Shown here one piece after another: positions 27,526 through 42,025 of a stretch of 64,000 nt of DNA (positions are counted from its first letter, which is position 1; each line of letters opens with the position of its first letter). The stretch comes from Vreelandella massiliensis (GTDB taxonomy: Bacteria > Pseudomonadota > Gammaproteobacteria > Pseudomonadales > Halomonadaceae), in assembly GCF_900155385.1 (NCBI RefSeq), contig NZ_LT699745.1, forward strand, positions 649,720 to 713,719. The letters are read 5' to 3'. Under the pieces are notes generated by a model. It saw only the letters and a program-made list of their open reading frames with translations. It was not told where the DNA came from and searched no databases. A program made the translations under genes and the position numbers.

Positions 27526-28746
27526 ATGACACTGCATGTCCCAACACCTTTAGAGCCGTCTCAAGAGCCACCCCAAGAGCCGTCTCACGCCGAGTACAGT
27601 CGGGATGCCAAGCGCGTCACCGCCATTGGCGCCTGGCTAGACGGCATCTTGAGCGCGGTCAAGATGGTCGTGGGATTGCTGGTCGGCTCGGCGGCGTTGA
27701 TTGCCGATGGTATTCACTCGCTCTCCGACTTGGCTACCGATGGCTTTGTGTTTGCCGCCATTCACTACGGCCGGCAAGGCCCTGACGACGACCATCACTA
27801 CGGCCATGGCCGCATCGAAACGCTGACCACGCTGCTATTGGGCAGCGTGCTGATCTTCGTCGCCGGGGGCATCGCCTGGTCAAGTTTGGACCGGCTGTTT
27901 AGCGGCACCGAGATCAACGCACCGGGGTTGGTCGCGATCGGGATCACCCTGCTCGCCCTGCTGAGTAAAGAGTGGATTTTCCGCTACACCATGCGTGTCG
28001 CCAAACGGGTACAGTCCAAACTGCTCGAAGCCAATGCCTGGCACTCGCGCAGCGATGCGCTCTCAACCGCGGTGGTCGTGGTAGCGCTGATCGGCGCGCA
28101 GTTTGGTCTAGGCTGGCTCGATGCGGTCGCGGCGGTGATTGTCGGCTTGCTCGTGGGTAAGGTCGGCTGGGATCTTTTATGGGACTCCGCCCGCGAACTC
28201 GTGGATACCGCCCTTCCCGAGGACGCACAGCAGCAGATGCACGCGGTGGCCGAAAGCGTGCCCGGCGTGGATAGCGTTCACGATTTGCGCACCCGCCAAT
28301 CCGCGGGCTGGGTGATGGTCGATTTACACGTGGTGGTGGGGCCGAAAGTCAGCGTTTCTGAGGCGCACGAAATCGGCAACGAAGTGAGCCGCCGTCTGCG
28401 TCGCGCCTTCCCGGCGCTGACCGATGTGATTTTCCATATCGACCCGGAAGATGACGCCGGCGAAGGCGACCCCAGCCGCCTGCCCGGCTTGCCGCTACGG
28501 CCCGAAGTGGAAGCGACGCTAGACGCCCGCTGGTACAAACATCCGGTATGGCGCACCCTCTCCGAGCTGCAGCTGCATTACCTCAACGGCAAAATCTCCG
28601 TCTCGCTGATTGTCGGCGATGCCATTCATCAGCCTCCTCAGTGTCTCGCCAGCCAGCTAAAAGCGCTGGCAAGCGACGTCGAGTGGCTGGGGAACGTCGA
28701 AGTGCTGTTTATTACCCGTGCCACCAGCAATATGTCATGGCGCTAG
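27526..28746 (+). CDS. Cation diffusion facilitator (CDF) metal exporter
   Basis: The 406-residue protein has the CDF layout: about six transmembrane helices in residues 25-215 with paired metal-site motifs HSLSD and HSRSD, then a cytoplasmic ferredoxin-like domain. The H-D/H-D pairing is more typical of zinc-type CDFs than of FieF (D-D/H-D); metal choice is therefore uncertain. About 100 residues follow the usual CDF end. The ATG at 27526 has AGG eight bases upstream and is preferred over a GTG six codons earlier. It is convergent with mgtE, four bases apart. Confidence 0.82.
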   Translation: MTLHVPTPLEPSQEPPQEPSHAEYSRDAKRVTAIGAWLDGILSAVKMVVGLLVGSAALIADGIHSLSDLATDGFVFAAIHYGRQGPDDDHHYGHGRIETLTTLLLGSVLIFVAGGIAWSSLDRLFSGTEINAPGLVAIGITLLALLSKEWIFRYTMRVAKRVQSKLLEANAWHSRSDALSTAVVVVALIGAQFGLGWLDAVAAVIVGLLVGKVGWDLLWDSARELVDTALPEDAQQQMHAVAESVPGVDSVHDLRTRQSAGWVMVDLHVVVGPKVSVSEAHEIGNEVSRRLRRAFPALTDVIFHIDPEDDAGEGDPSRLPGLPLRPEVEATLDARWYKHPVWRTLSELQLHYLNGKISVSLIVGDAIHQPPQCLASQLKALASDVEWLGNVEVLFITRATSNMSWR

Positions 28747-28750
28747 CGGG

Positions 28751-30133
28751 CTAGATGCTGGCCAAAATCGCCGAAGCGATGCTGAAATAAATCACCACCC
28801 CCGAGGCATCGATCAGCGTGGTCACCAGCGGCGCCGAGGCGGTTGCCGGGTCGACCTTGAAGCGCTCCAGCACGAACGGCAGGCACATGCCGATCAGGCT
28901 GCCAAATAGCACGATGGTCACCATGCTCAGCGCCACGATCACCGCCACCGCCTCGCCACCGCGCATAATGCCGATCGGCGCCACGGCAATCGCCATGGTG
29001 ATACCCAGCGAGCCGGCGACTAACAGTTCACGCCCCAACATTTTGCCCCAGTCTTTGACGCCTACGTCGCCGGTCGCCATCCCGCGCACCATCAGCGTGG
29101 CCGCCTGGGCGCCGGCGTTACCCCCCGAACCAATCAAAAGGGGTAGGAAAAACACCAGCGCGACTTCCAAGGCGATGGTGTCTTCAAAATAGGCGATACC
29201 CGCCCCCGAGAAGAGGTTGGCAAAGACCAGCAGCACCAGCCATAGCACCCGCTTACGGTAGAGGCTCCACAGCGGCACGCGGCTGACGCCATCTTCCAGG
29301 GCACCAATCGACATCCCTTTATGAATATCCTCGGTGGCTTCCGATTCGGCTACGTCCATGGCGTCATCGTGGGTGACGATCCCCACCATGCGGTCATCGC
29401 TATCGATTACCGGAAGAGCGATCAAATCGTAGCGCGCCACGATACGGGCCACCTCTTCCTGCGCCTCGTCCACGGCGGTACTGATGACATCCTTGATCAT
29501 GATGTCATCCACCAGTGCGCCGGGGCGCGCCACCATTAGCTGGCGCAGCGACATGGTGCCAATTAGCTGCCCATCGCTTGCGAGGATATAGAGCTGGTAG
29601 ACCGTTTCGGCGTCGGGGGCGGTTTGGCGCACGCGCATGAGCGCCTGGGACACCGTCATGCCACTGGCTATGGCCACATAGTCAGAGGTCATGATGGCGC
29701 CGGCGGTGCCCTCTTCATAACTGGCAAGGCGCTTTAAGTCTTCGCGCTCCTGGTGGGCCATGCGGCGCAGGAGCGCTTCACGGCGATCCTCCCCCAGAAG
29801 ATTAAACAGGTCAGCGCGCTCGTCCGAGCCCATCTCTTCGAGCAGCTTGAGCAGCTGGCCATCGGATAACTCGCCCACCACTTCAAGCTGGTTGTCGCCG
29901 GGTATATACCCCAGGACGTTGGCGGCGCGCTCGGTCGAAAGTAGATCCAAAACACCCAGTGCAGTGCTGAGCGCATCATCCTCTTCGATCAGCTCTTCGA
30001 GGATTTCACCGATATCCGCCGAGCGGATTTCGCTCAAACGCTCGGTAAGCGCCTCTTTATTGGGCTCCTCAGCGGCAAACGCCTCGAGCAGCTCGTCTTT
30101 TAATTCCTGTAGGGTTTCATCATTTAGCGACAT
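28751..30133 (-). CDS. mgtE: Magnesium transporter MgtE
   Basis: MgtE is a Mg(2+)-selective channel gated by cytosolic Mg(2+). The 460-residue protein has the acidic N-domain of MgtE repeats (residues 1-135), a CBS pair (about 140-265), a connecting helix and five C-terminal membrane helices. The pore signature GSGGNAGAQAATLMVRGMA is present. It lies just after the atp operon terminator and has its own upstream region. Confidence 0.94.
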   Translation of the reverse strand: MSLNDETLQELKDELLEAFAAEEPNKEALTERLSEIRSADIGEILEELIEEDDALSTALGVLDLLSTERAANVLGYIPGDNQLEVVGELSDGQLLKLLEEMGSDERADLFNLLGEDRREALLRRMAHQEREDLKRLASYEEGTAGAIMTSDYVAIASGMTVSQALMRVRQTAPDAETVYQLYILASDGQLIGTMSLRQLMVARPGALVDDIMIKDVISTAVDEAQEEVARIVARYDLIALPVIDSDDRMVGIVTHDDAMDVAESEATEDIHKGMSIGALEDGVSRVPLWSLYRKRVLWLVLLVFANLFSGAGIAYFEDTIALEVALVFFLPLLIGSGGNAGAQAATLMVRGMATGDVGVKDWGKMLGRELLVAGSLGITMAIAVAPIGIMRGGEAVAVIVALSMVTIVLFGSLIGMCLPFVLERFKVDPATASAPLVTTLIDASGVVIYFSIASAILASI

Positions 30134-30216
30134 GGTGGTTCCCCCTTTTTGTCGCTGTGCCTCGGTATCGCCAGGGCATCTGTCTGGAATGTGGCGCGAG
30201 GTTAATAGTAACAGAC

Positions 30217-30257
30217 AAAAAAAACGCCCCTTAAACCCAGCGCGGGGTTTAAGGGGC
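30217..30257 (-). terminator. Terminator of the atp operon
   Basis: A long GC-rich stem (CGCCCCTTAAACC with GGTTTAAGGGGCG) lies 25 bp beyond atpC. On the minus strand it is followed by eight T residues (30217-30224 read as A on plus). Confidence 0.93.
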
Positions 30258-30281
30258 GCGGGTTACGCCAAGTGCGTGGAT

Positions 30282-30710
30282 TTAGCCTTTACCTGCCTTT
30301 TTACGCAGTTGCTGAATCGTACGCAGTTGGGCAACCGCCTCGGCCAGCTCAGCGGCGGCACGGGTGTAATCCAATTCGGACGTTTTGTCGTTGAAGGCAC
30401 GTAGTGCCTGCTCGCGCGCTTCCTGCGCCGCTGCCTCGTTGAGGTCAGCCGCACGAGAAGCCGAATCGGCCAAAATGGTCACGACATCCGGCTGCACTTC
30501 CATGAAGCCGCCGGAGACAAAGAAGTTATCCTCTTTGCCGCCGTCGTAGATTACACGGATCGGGCCCGGCTGAAGCTCAGTCAGCAGCGGAGCGTGCCCC
30601 GGCAGTACGCCGAGGTCGCCCATCAAGCCAGAAGCAATCACCTGCTCTACTGAGCCTGAGAAGATCGATGCTTCTGCGCTGACGATATTGCAAGTGAAGC
30701 TATTCGCCAT
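30282..30710 (-). CDS. atpC: ATP synthase F1 epsilon subunit
   Basis: The 142-residue protein has the epsilon beta-sandwich (SAEASIFSG, GDLGVLPGHAPLLTELQPG, FFVSGGFMEVQPDVVTILADS) and the C-terminal helical hairpin that can inhibit ATP hydrolysis. It is the last gene of the operon, 24 bp after atpD. Confidence 0.95.
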   Translation of the reverse strand: MANSFTCNIVSAEASIFSGSVEQVIASGLMGDLGVLPGHAPLLTELQPGPIRVIYDGGKEDNFFVSGGFMEVQPDVVTILADSASRAADLNEAAAQEAREQALRAFNDKTSELDYTRAAAELAEAVAQLRTIQQLRKKAGKG

Positions 30711-30734
30711 AGCGAATCCCCCTGGTAGACGGGA

Positions 30735-32186
<1,452 letters not shown>

Positions 32187-33071
32187 TTATACGGCAGCGG
32201 CACCGCCGACGATTTCAGAAATTTCCTGGGTAATGGCGGCCTGACGGGCCTTGTTGTACACCATCTCCAGGTCGTCAATCAGCGTGCCAGCGTTGTCGGT
32301 GGCGCTCTTCATCGCAATCATGCGGGCTGCCTGCTCGCAGGCGCCGTTCTCCACGACTGCCTGATAGACCTGCGATTCAATAAAGCGAACCAACAGACTA
32401 TCGAGTAACGCCTTTGCATCCGGTTCATACAGGTAGTCCCAGCTTCCGGGACGGGCGTTTTCATCGTCTTGCTCGTCGGCGCCCATATCGGGCGACAGCG
32501 GGAGAAGCTGACGCAGCACCGGCTGTTGGGTCATGGTGTTAACGAACTCGTTGTACACCACAAACAGACGGTCCAGGTGTCCTTCGTCATACGCTTCGAG
32601 CATGACCTTGACGCTACCAATCAGATCTTCGACCGTGGGCGACTCGCCCAGGCCACTTTTTGCCGCCACCAGCTTACCGCCATACTTATTGAAGAAGCTG
32701 CTCGCTTTGCTGCCCAGCGCGCAGAACTCAAGCTCCGCGCCCTGTTCACGCCATGCGACGGCGTCCTTCAATACGGTCTTGAACAGGTTATGGTTCAAGC
32801 CGCCGCAGAGCCCGCGATCGGTGGAGACCACAATGTAACCAACGCGTTTCACCTCGGCACGCTCGACCATGTAGTCGTGCTTGTACTCGGGGTTGGCATC
32901 GGCAATGTGGGCGACCACGTTGCGGATCTGCTTGGCGTAAGGCTGACTGGCCTTCATCAGATCTTGCGCTTTACGCATTTTCGATGCAGCCACCATTTCC
33001 ATGGCGCTGGTAATCTTCTGCGTATTTTTAATGCTCCCGATCTGGGTGCGTATCTCTTTTGCAGCTGCCAT
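32187..33071 (-). CDS. atpG: ATP synthase F1 gamma subunit
   Basis: The 294-residue protein forms the central rotor shaft. N-terminal [32 protein letters not shown] and C-terminal [15 protein letters not shown] segments make the coiled coil; [11 protein letters not shown] is the Rossmann-like middle. An acidic insertion ([13 protein letters not shown]) near residue 205 is longer than in E. coli, perhaps reflecting halophilic adaptation. Confidence 0.96.
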   Translation of the reverse strand: MAAAKEIRTQIGSIKNTQKITSAMEMVAASKMRKAQDLMKASQPYAKQIRNVVAHIADANPEYKHDYMVERAEVKRVGYIVVSTDRGLCGGLNHNLFKTVLKDAVAWREQGAELEFCALGSKASSFFNKYGGKLVAAKSGLGESPTVEDLIGSVKVMLEAYDEGHLDRLFVVYNEFVNTMTQQPVLRQLLPLSPDMGADEQDDENARPGSWDYLYEPDAKALLDSLLVRFIESQVYQAVVENGACEQAARMIAMKSATDNAGTLIDDLEMVYNKARQAAITQEISEIVGGAAAV

Positions 33072-33139
33072 AGCGATCTACCTTTCGTTCGTGGCTCTCA
33101 GAAAAGCATCCAGGCCTGCCCGAGAGCAGGCCATAGGCA

Positions 33140-34684
33140 TTACCAAGTCTGAGTCGCCTTGAACTGTTCGAGACCCGACTGCAAGCCGTTTTTGATCTCG
33201 TCGTTGTAGTCGCCGGTCTGGTTGATCTTGTCGAGCAGTTCGCTGTGCTCGGACTTCATGTAGTCGTGCAGGGCACGCTCAAAGTCCAGCACCTTGCTGA
33301 CGTCCACATCATCCAGGTGTCCTTCGTTAGCGGCGTACAGCGTCAAGGCCATTTCCGCTACCGACATCGGCGAGTACTGCTTCTGCTTCATCAGCTCGGT
33401 CACACGCTGACCGTGCTCCAGCTGCTTACGCGTCGCTTCGTCAAGATCCGAGGCGAACTGCGAGAACGCCGCCAGTTCACGGTACTGAGCCAGTGCCAGA
33501 CGCACACCGCCACCCAGCTTCTTGATGATTTTGGTCTGCGCCGAACCGCCCACGCGCGATACCGAGAGACCCGCGTTGATCGCCGGACGAATACCCGAGT
33601 TAAACAGGTTCGTCTCAAGGAAGATCTGACCGTCGGTGATCGAGATCACGTTGGTCGGAACGAACGCGGAAACGTCGCCGCCCTGGGTTTCGATGATCGG
33701 CAGCGCGGTCAGAGAACCGGTTTTGCCTTTGACTTCGCCATCGGTGAACTTCTCGACGTAGTCGGCGTTGACGCGCGCGGCGCGCTCAAGTAGACGCGAG
33801 TGGAGATAGAACACATCACCCGGATAGGCTTCACGGCCCGGCGGACGACGCAGCAGCAGCGATACCTGACGATAAGCGACCGCCTGCTTGGAGAGGTCGT
33901 CATACACGATCAAGGCGTCTTCGCCGCGGTCGCGGAAGTACTCGCCCATGGTGCAGCCGGAGTAGGCCGCGAGGAACTGCATCGGGGCCGGGTCAGCGGC
34001 GCCCGCTGCGACCACGATGGTGTGCTCCATCGCGCCGTGCTCTTCGAGCTTGCGCACCACGTTGGCAATGGTCGACTGCTTCTGACCAATGGCGACGTAA
34101 ACACAGGTTACACCCTTGCCTTTCTGGTTGATGATGGCATCAATGGCAATGGCGGATTTACCGATTTGGCGGTCACCGATGATCAGCTCACGCTGGCCAC
34201 GGCCGATCGGCACCATGGCGTCGATCGATTTGAGACCGGTTTGGATCGGCTCATCAACGGATTGACGGGTGATAACACCGGGCGCCACTTTTTCGACGGC
34301 GTCGGTCATCTTGGCGTTGATATCGCCTTTGGCGTCAATCGGGTTACCCAGCGCGTCGACCACACGGCCGATCAGCTCAGGGCCTACCGGCACTTCGAGG
34401 ATGCGACCGGTACACTTGGCGGTCATGCCCTCTTCAAGTTGCAGGTAGTCGCCCAGCACCACGGCACCCACGGAGTCGCGCTCCAGGTTAAGTACCATGC
34501 CAAAAATGCTGCCGGGGAATTCAATCATTTCACCGAACATCGCGTCTTCGAGGCCGTGAACTTTCACGATACCGTCGGAAACGCTGACGATGGTGCCCTG
34601 ATTACGGGCTTCAGATGCGACGTCAAGCTTTTCGATCCGCTGCTTGATGATGTCGCTGATCTCGGAAGGATTCAGTTGCTGCAT
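33140..34684 (-). CDS. atpA: ATP synthase F1 alpha subunit
   Basis: The 514-residue protein has the non-catalytic nucleotide-binding P-loop [14 protein letters not shown]. coli has TGKT at the same position; the lysine is kept. It also has the arginine-finger region ([22 protein letters not shown]) and the C-terminal DELSEL-type helix bundle. It lies 16 bp after atpH and 68 bp before atpG. Confidence 0.97.
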   Translation of the reverse strand: MQQLNPSEISDIIKQRIEKLDVASEARNQGTIVSVSDGIVKVHGLEDAMFGEMIEFPGSIFGMVLNLERDSVGAVVLGDYLQLEEGMTAKCTGRILEVPVGPELIGRVVDALGNPIDAKGDINAKMTDAVEKVAPGVITRQSVDEPIQTGLKSIDAMVPIGRGQRELIIGDRQIGKSAIAIDAIINQKGKGVTCVYVAIGQKQSTIANVVRKLEEHGAMEHTIVVAAGAADPAPMQFLAAYSGCTMGEYFRDRGEDALIVYDDLSKQAVAYRQVSLLLRRPPGREAYPGDVFYLHSRLLERAARVNADYVEKFTDGEVKGKTGSLTALPIIETQGGDVSAFVPTNVISITDGQIFLETNLFNSGIRPAINAGLSVSRVGGSAQTKIIKKLGGGVRLALAQYRELAAFSQFASDLDEATRKQLEHGQRVTELMKQKQYSPMSVAEMALTLYAANEGHLDDVDVSKVLDFERALHDYMKSEHSELLDKINQTGDYNDEIKNGLQSGLEQFKATQTW

Positions 34685-34700
34685 GCCATGTCCCTCAGAC

Positions 34701-35237
34701 TCAAGTGGTCAGCGCTTCAGAAAGGCGATTCAATCGACCGCGTACCGACCCGTCAATAACGGTATCGCCGGCACGCAGGATGACGCCGCCAATCAGCGCC
34801 TTGTCCACCTGAGTGGTAATGGAGATTTCGCGATTCAGACGTTTTTTAAGCGCGTTTGCCAGCTTAGTCTTCTGCTTGCTGTCGAGCTTAAAGGCTGACG
34901 TCACGGTTACGTCGATACGCTGTTCGTGCTCCGCGCGAAGGTGCTCAAACTGCTCAGCAATGGCCTTCAGCGCGACGAGACGACCTTGATTCGCTAGATT
35001 TTGGAGAAAACGCTCGAACGTCTCGTCCTGCTTTTCAGGCAACATGCCTGCTAGGAGCGACACTTTCTTCTCGTTTTCGATCTTTGGGCTACCCAGCAAA
35101 TAACGTACTTTGTCATCTGCTACCGCGTAGCCTAAAAAGCCAAGGGCATAAGACCAGGCATCTAGCGCATCGTGATCGCGCGCATATTCGAACGCCGCCT
35201 TAGCGTAAGGACGAGCGACGGTGAGTAGTTCCGCCAT
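34701..35237 (-). CDS. atpH: ATP synthase F1 delta subunit
   Basis: The 178-residue protein joins F1 to the peripheral stalk. It has the [13 protein letters not shown]-terminus and the family C-terminal segment [26 protein letters not shown]. It starts 11 bp after atpF stops. Confidence 0.95.
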   Translation of the reverse strand: MAELLTVARPYAKAAFEYARDHDALDAWSYALGFLGYAVADDKVRYLLGSPKIENEKKVSLLAGMLPEKQDETFERFLQNLANQGRLVALKAIAEQFEHLRAEHEQRIDVTVTSAFKLDSKQKTKLANALKKRLNREISITTQVDKALIGGVILRAGDTVIDGSVRGRLNRLSEALTT

Positions 35238-35248
35238 AATTCACCTCC

Positions 35249-35719
35249 TTACAGTTCAGCAGCAAGCTCATCAAGCAACTTGCGATGCGTTTTTTCATCG
35301 ACAGAAGATTCGAGCACGCGCTCGGCGCCGACAATCGCAAGATGCGACACTTGCGCTCGTAGCTCATCTTTGGCGCGCTGGACTTCCTGGTCGATCTCAG
35401 AACGGGCGCCCGCCATAATGCGCTCGCCTTCAGCACGCGCTTGTTCGCGCGCTTCTTCGATCATCTGGTTAGCGCGCTTGTTCGCTTGATCCAGAATTTC
35501 AGAAGCCTGCTCTTTGCTCTCACGCAGCGTCTGTGTCGCCTGCTCTTGAGCGAGCTCAAGGTCACGCGAGGCACGGCTTGCCGCGTCCAAGCCGTCAGCA
35601 ATTTTCTTCTGACGCTCATGGAGCGCAATGCTGATGGGCGGCCACACGTACTTTATGCAAAACCAGACAAAGATCGCGAAGGCGATCGTCTGCCCGATAA
35701 GCGTCATGTTGATATTCAC
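35249..35719 (-). CDS. atpF: ATP synthase F0 b subunit
   Basis: The 156-residue protein has one N-terminal membrane helix ([23 protein letters not shown]) and a long charged helix that dimerises as the peripheral stalk. Length equals E. coli b. Confidence 0.96.
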   Translation of the reverse strand: MNINMTLIGQTIAFAIFVWFCIKYVWPPISIALHERQKKIADGLDAASRASRDLELAQEQATQTLRESKEQASEILDQANKRANQMIEEAREQARAEGERIMAGARSEIDQEVQRAKDELRAQVSHLAIVGAERVLESSVDEKTHRKLLDELAAEL

Positions 35720-35797
35720 AGGGATGTACCTCTGACAGGTTCGTGGCGACCGGAGTGAAACAAAACCGAGCGGGCTAACCGCTCGGCAGTGCTGTCA

Positions 35798-36052
<255 letters not shown>

Positions 36053-36092
36053 TTAAGGTTGAGGGTTAATGAAAGCGTTTGCGTTGCTCGGT

Positions 36093-36932
<840 letters not shown>

Positions 36933-37343
36933 TCAATCAGTTGAGCGGCGCTTGGGCATCAGCCAAGGGGTTAGCCAATGCGTCAGGACAACCGCTACAT
37001 AAGCACTAAAAAAGAAAGCGGGGTTTGAGGGGGGCACTACCACAAACACTGCGATAAACAGCACCACCGTCAAACCAAACTTACCCATCTCAGCACGAAA
37101 CAGACGCGCCGCGCTCTGCGAAGGTCGCATTCGCGCCGTTAATGCCCCTGAACGCTGGACAAAAAACGCATGCGGCAACAGCGCAACCGCGACACCCAAA
37201 AGGGCTGAAACCGCGCCTTCACGCTGTGACACGCCCAGTGCCAGCACCACAATGGCGATAGCGATGCAGGCCTGTACCACACTTAGCCTGCGCACATACG
37301 CCTGGCGCCGTGTGACTTCTCGTCGTTGCCGTTTTTGTTTCAT
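36933..37343 (-). CDS. atpI: ATP synthase assembly protein I
   Basis: The 136-residue protein heads the operon. It starts with a very basic cytoplasmic stretch (KQKRQRREVTRRQAYVRR) followed by four hydrophobic helices. AtpI-type proteins assist c-ring assembly. Sequence is poorly conserved; position supports the call. Confidence 0.88.
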   Translation of the reverse strand: MKQKRQRREVTRRQAYVRRLSVVQACIAIAIVVLALGVSQREGAVSALLGVAVALLPHAFFVQRSGALTARMRPSQSAARLFRAEMGKFGLTVVLFIAVFVVVPPSNPAFFFSAYVAVVLTHWLTPWLMPKRRSTD

Positions 37344-37429
37344 AACCGCTGTACAGAGACCGTGATCCGTTGAGAAGCGCGAATTGATTACCCTAAGCGT
37401 ACGTTCACAGCCTGCACAAATCTTGCGCG

Positions 37430-37458
37430 ATTATAGGGAAGCGCTATCGCCCCTTCAA
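37430..37458 (-). promoter_or_regulatory. Predicted sigma70 promoter of the atp operon
   Basis: On the minus strand TTGAAG (37453-37458), a 17-bp spacer and a perfect TATAAT (37430-37435) lie about 87 bp before atpI. This is the best promoter match seen in the window. Confidence 0.75.
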
Positions 37459-37553
37459 CCAAAGTAACGCGCTTTTTGGCCGCGAGACTCGCGACTTGCG
37501 ACCAAAGGGGGAAAGATTGTCAACATTCTACCCGCCGTCATCGCCTATCCCGG

Positions 37554-38534
37554 CTATTGAATATGCGCGAGTATGCCATCCAATTCTTCAAGGCTTGTGT
37601 AGCGAATGGTGAGCTTACCCTTGCCTTTTTGGCCGTGCTGAATCGATACCGGCGCGCCCAACCGCTCGCTTAAGCGGGTTTCTAGCCGCGCAACATCCGG
37701 GGAAGTCGCCTGGCGGCTTTTGGCCCGAGCGGGCTCGCCTTGGGTTTGGCGCTTTTTTACCAGGGCTTCCGTCGCGCGCACGGTCAGGTCGTTATTCACC
37801 ACCTCGTGAGCGACTTGGCGCTGTTCGACGCTGGTAAGCGAGAGTAAGGCGCGAGCGTGCCCCATATCCAGGTCGCCGCGTTCGAGCAGGGTTTGCACTT
37901 CCGGGTCGAGCGAGAGCAAGCGGAGCAGATTGGTGACTTGCGCGCGCGACTTACCCACCGCGTCGGCGATCTGCTGCTGCGTCAGCTCGAACTCATCGCC
38001 CAGGCGCTTCAGCGCGAAGGCCTCTTCCACCGCATTCAGGTTTTCGCGCTGAATGTTTTCGATCAGCGCCAGCGCCAGCGCGACGTCGTCGCTGACCTCA
38101 CGGATGATCGCGGGTATGACGTCGAGTTCGGCGAGCTGCGCGGCGCGCCAACGCCGCTCCCCGGCGATAATCTCAAAGCGCTTCTCCCCCACCGGGCGCA
38201 CCACAATGGGCTGCATGACGCCCTGGGCGCGGATGGAGTCAGCGAGCTCTTCCAGCGCCTCGGGTTGAATATCGCGCCGTGGTTGGTACTTACCGCGAAC
38301 CAGTTGACCCAGGGGGAGTCGTTCAAGGCGCTCCGGTGCGTTTATATCCGCTTCGGTGCTCGGGTCTTGCGTTCGCTCATGGCTTCCCGGCGCGGTTGCC
38401 GACGATTCGGGCAACGACGACTCAGGCTCGACCGGCACGGCGTCGCCACCGGTGATATCTAAACTGTCTCGGCGGCGGGCGCCCGCGCCGATTAGGGCGT
38501 CCAGACCGCGTCCTAGCGCACGTTTACGCGTCAT
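37554..38534 (-). CDS. parB: Chromosome partitioning protein ParB
   Basis: ParB binds parS sites near the origin, spreads as a CTP-dependent clamp and helps segregate chromosomes. The 326-residue protein begins with the ParA-interacting RALGRGLDALIG. It has an acidic low-complexity linker (residues 25-70), the GERRWRAAQ CTP-binding box, a helix-turn-helix (LTQQQIADAVGKSRAQVTNLLRL in part) and a C-terminal dimerisation domain. No perfect parS palindrome was found in the window. It follows parA by 42 bp. Confidence 0.95.
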   Translation of the reverse strand: MTRKRALGRGLDALIGAGARRRDSLDITGGDAVPVEPESSLPESSATAPGSHERTQDPSTEADINAPERLERLPLGQLVRGKYQPRRDIQPEALEELADSIRAQGVMQPIVVRPVGEKRFEIIAGERRWRAAQLAELDVIPAIIREVSDDVALALALIENIQRENLNAVEEAFALKRLGDEFELTQQQIADAVGKSRAQVTNLLRLLSLDPEVQTLLERGDLDMGHARALLSLTSVEQRQVAHEVVNNDLTVRATEALVKKRQTQGEPARAKSRQATSPDVARLETRLSERLGAPVSIQHGQKGKGKLTIRYTSLEELDGILAHIQ

Positions 38535-38576
38535 TGTTTTCCCTCGTGAAACGACGTCTGCCTGAAGTTTACCTGA

Positions 38577-39344
38577 TTAAAGCGTCAACCGACGCATCAA
38601 CTCTTTGGCCAGCACGCGGTAGGCCTGACTGCCCCGCGAAAAGCGCGCGTAGTGGGTCACCGGTACGCCGTGGCTGGGCGCTTCCGCGACCTTGATGTTG
38701 CGGGGGATGGTAGTTTTGAGGAGCGCGTCGCCAAAAAAGTCGCGCAGCTGCTTATCGACTTCGCGGGTTAGGCTGGTGCGCTTGTCGTACATGGTGCGCA
38801 GAATCCCCGATACGGTCAGGCTCGGGTTAATGCTCTCTTTGATCTGGTCTACCGTGTCCAACAGCGCCGATAACCCTTCGAGGGCATAAAACTCGCACTG
38901 CAGGGGGATCAGCACCCCGTCGGCGGCGGTCAGCGCATTCACTGTCAGCATATTAAGCGACGGGGGGCAGTCGATCAGCACCACGTCATAATCGTCCGCC
39001 ACGGTGTTAAGCGCTGTCGACAACCGGCTTTGGCGCTCCTGGCTATCGAGCAGTTCGACTTCGGCAGCGGTTAAATCGCCGTTGCCGGGCAGCACATCAA
39101 ACCCTACCGGAAGGTCGCGGGCAATCACATTACGCGCTTCGGCCTCGCCCAAGAGGACATCGAGAACGCTGACATCCAAAGCGTGCTTGTCGATGCCGCT
39201 GCCCATGCTCGCGTGGCCCTGCGGGTCAAGATCCACCAGCAGCACGCGGCGGCCAAGCTGAGCGAGACTCGCCGCCAGGTTGACGGCAGAGGTGGTTTTA
39301 CCCACCCCGCCTTTTTGGTTGGTCAGGGCGATGATCTGGCTCAC
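38577..39344 (-). CDS. parA: Chromosome partitioning ATPase ParA (Soj)
   Basis: The 255-residue P-loop ATPase has the deviant Walker A KGGVGKTTSAVNLA, the VDLDPQGHAS motif, and DYDVVLIDCPPSL. It works with ParB to move origins apart. Length fits the chromosomal Soj type, without the N-terminal DNA-binding domain of plasmid ParAs. Confidence 0.95.
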   Translation of the reverse strand: MSQIIALTNQKGGVGKTTSAVNLAASLAQLGRRVLLVDLDPQGHASMGSGIDKHALDVSVLDVLLGEAEARNVIARDLPVGFDVLPGNGDLTAAEVELLDSQERQSRLSTALNTVADDYDVVLIDCPPSLNMLTVNALTAADGVLIPLQCEFYALEGLSALLDTVDQIKESINPSLTVSGILRTMYDKRTSLTREVDKQLRDFFGDALLKTTIPRNIKVAEAPSHGVPVTHYARFSRGSQAYRVLAKELMRRLTL

Positions 39345-39397
39345 TTACGCAACTCCTTGTGGGGTTTAACCGGGTGGTCGTAACACCGTCGTTACCG

Positions 39398-40047
39398 TTA
39401 CGGGGTCAGGATCAGTAACTGCCGCGTGGCGGCTTCAAAGGGCACCTTAAGCGAGTGCTGCGCTTTAAGCGTGATACCCGCAGGCAGCTCGCGAAGCTCA
39501 TCGTCGGCGCCGGGGCCTTTCATCGCCAGCCACTCGCCATCAGCGGTGGGAAGCGTTCGCGTCAGGGCGATAAAATCTTTGATACTGGCAAAAGCGCGCG
39601 AGATCACCTGATCAAAGCCATCGGCGTCAAACTGTTCAACGCGAGACTGCACCGGGGTGACGTTTTCAAGCCCTAGCTCCATCACGGCTTGGCGCTGGAA
39701 ACGCACTTTTTTGCCGTTGCTATCCAGTAGCGTGACCTCAAGCCCCGGGTTGAGAATCGCCAGCACCAAGCCGGGGAGCCCAGGACCCGCGCCCACGTCC
39801 AGTACACGCGGCCCATGAACAAACGGCGCCACCGCGGCGCTATCGAGAATATGGCGCGTGACCATATCGCCCACGTCCCGCACTGCGGTGAGGTTATAAG
39901 CCCGGTTCCACTTGTGCAATAGGGCCAGAAGCCCCAGTAGCCGCTCGCGCTGTTCGTCGTTGATGGGTTGCCCCAGCTCAAAGAAGCCCCGCTCCAGGCG
40001 GGCGGCGATGTCCCGTGGTAGCGATGATGCCAGGGTGGAAAGCGGTG

Positions 40048-40051
<4 letters not shown>
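39398..40051 (-). CDS. rsmG: 16S rRNA (guanine(527)-N7)-methyltransferase
   Basis: The 217-residue protein has the class I SAM-binding motif [12 protein letters not shown] and the GidB-typical NLTAVRD and SRAFASI segments. It methylates G527 of 16S rRNA; loss gives low-level streptomycin resistance. Its ATG overlaps the mnmG stop (ATGA), so they are co-translated. Confidence 0.96.
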
Positions 40052-41952
<1,901 letters not shown>

Positions 41953-42025
41953 GACACCTCGTCTTGCGCGTTATCAACGCGACTTTGTTCAGCATGCAGC
42001 GTTAAGCCCGGCAGTATAAACCTCC

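Noticed and set aside
33800..34759. 319-codon plus-strand open frame opposite atpA
   Set aside because: Antisense shadow of a highly conserved gene; no ribosome-binding site or domain.
38533..38555. parS-like half site (CGTGAAAC) upstream of parB
   Set aside because: Only one half matches the parS palindrome; the other half has several mismatches.
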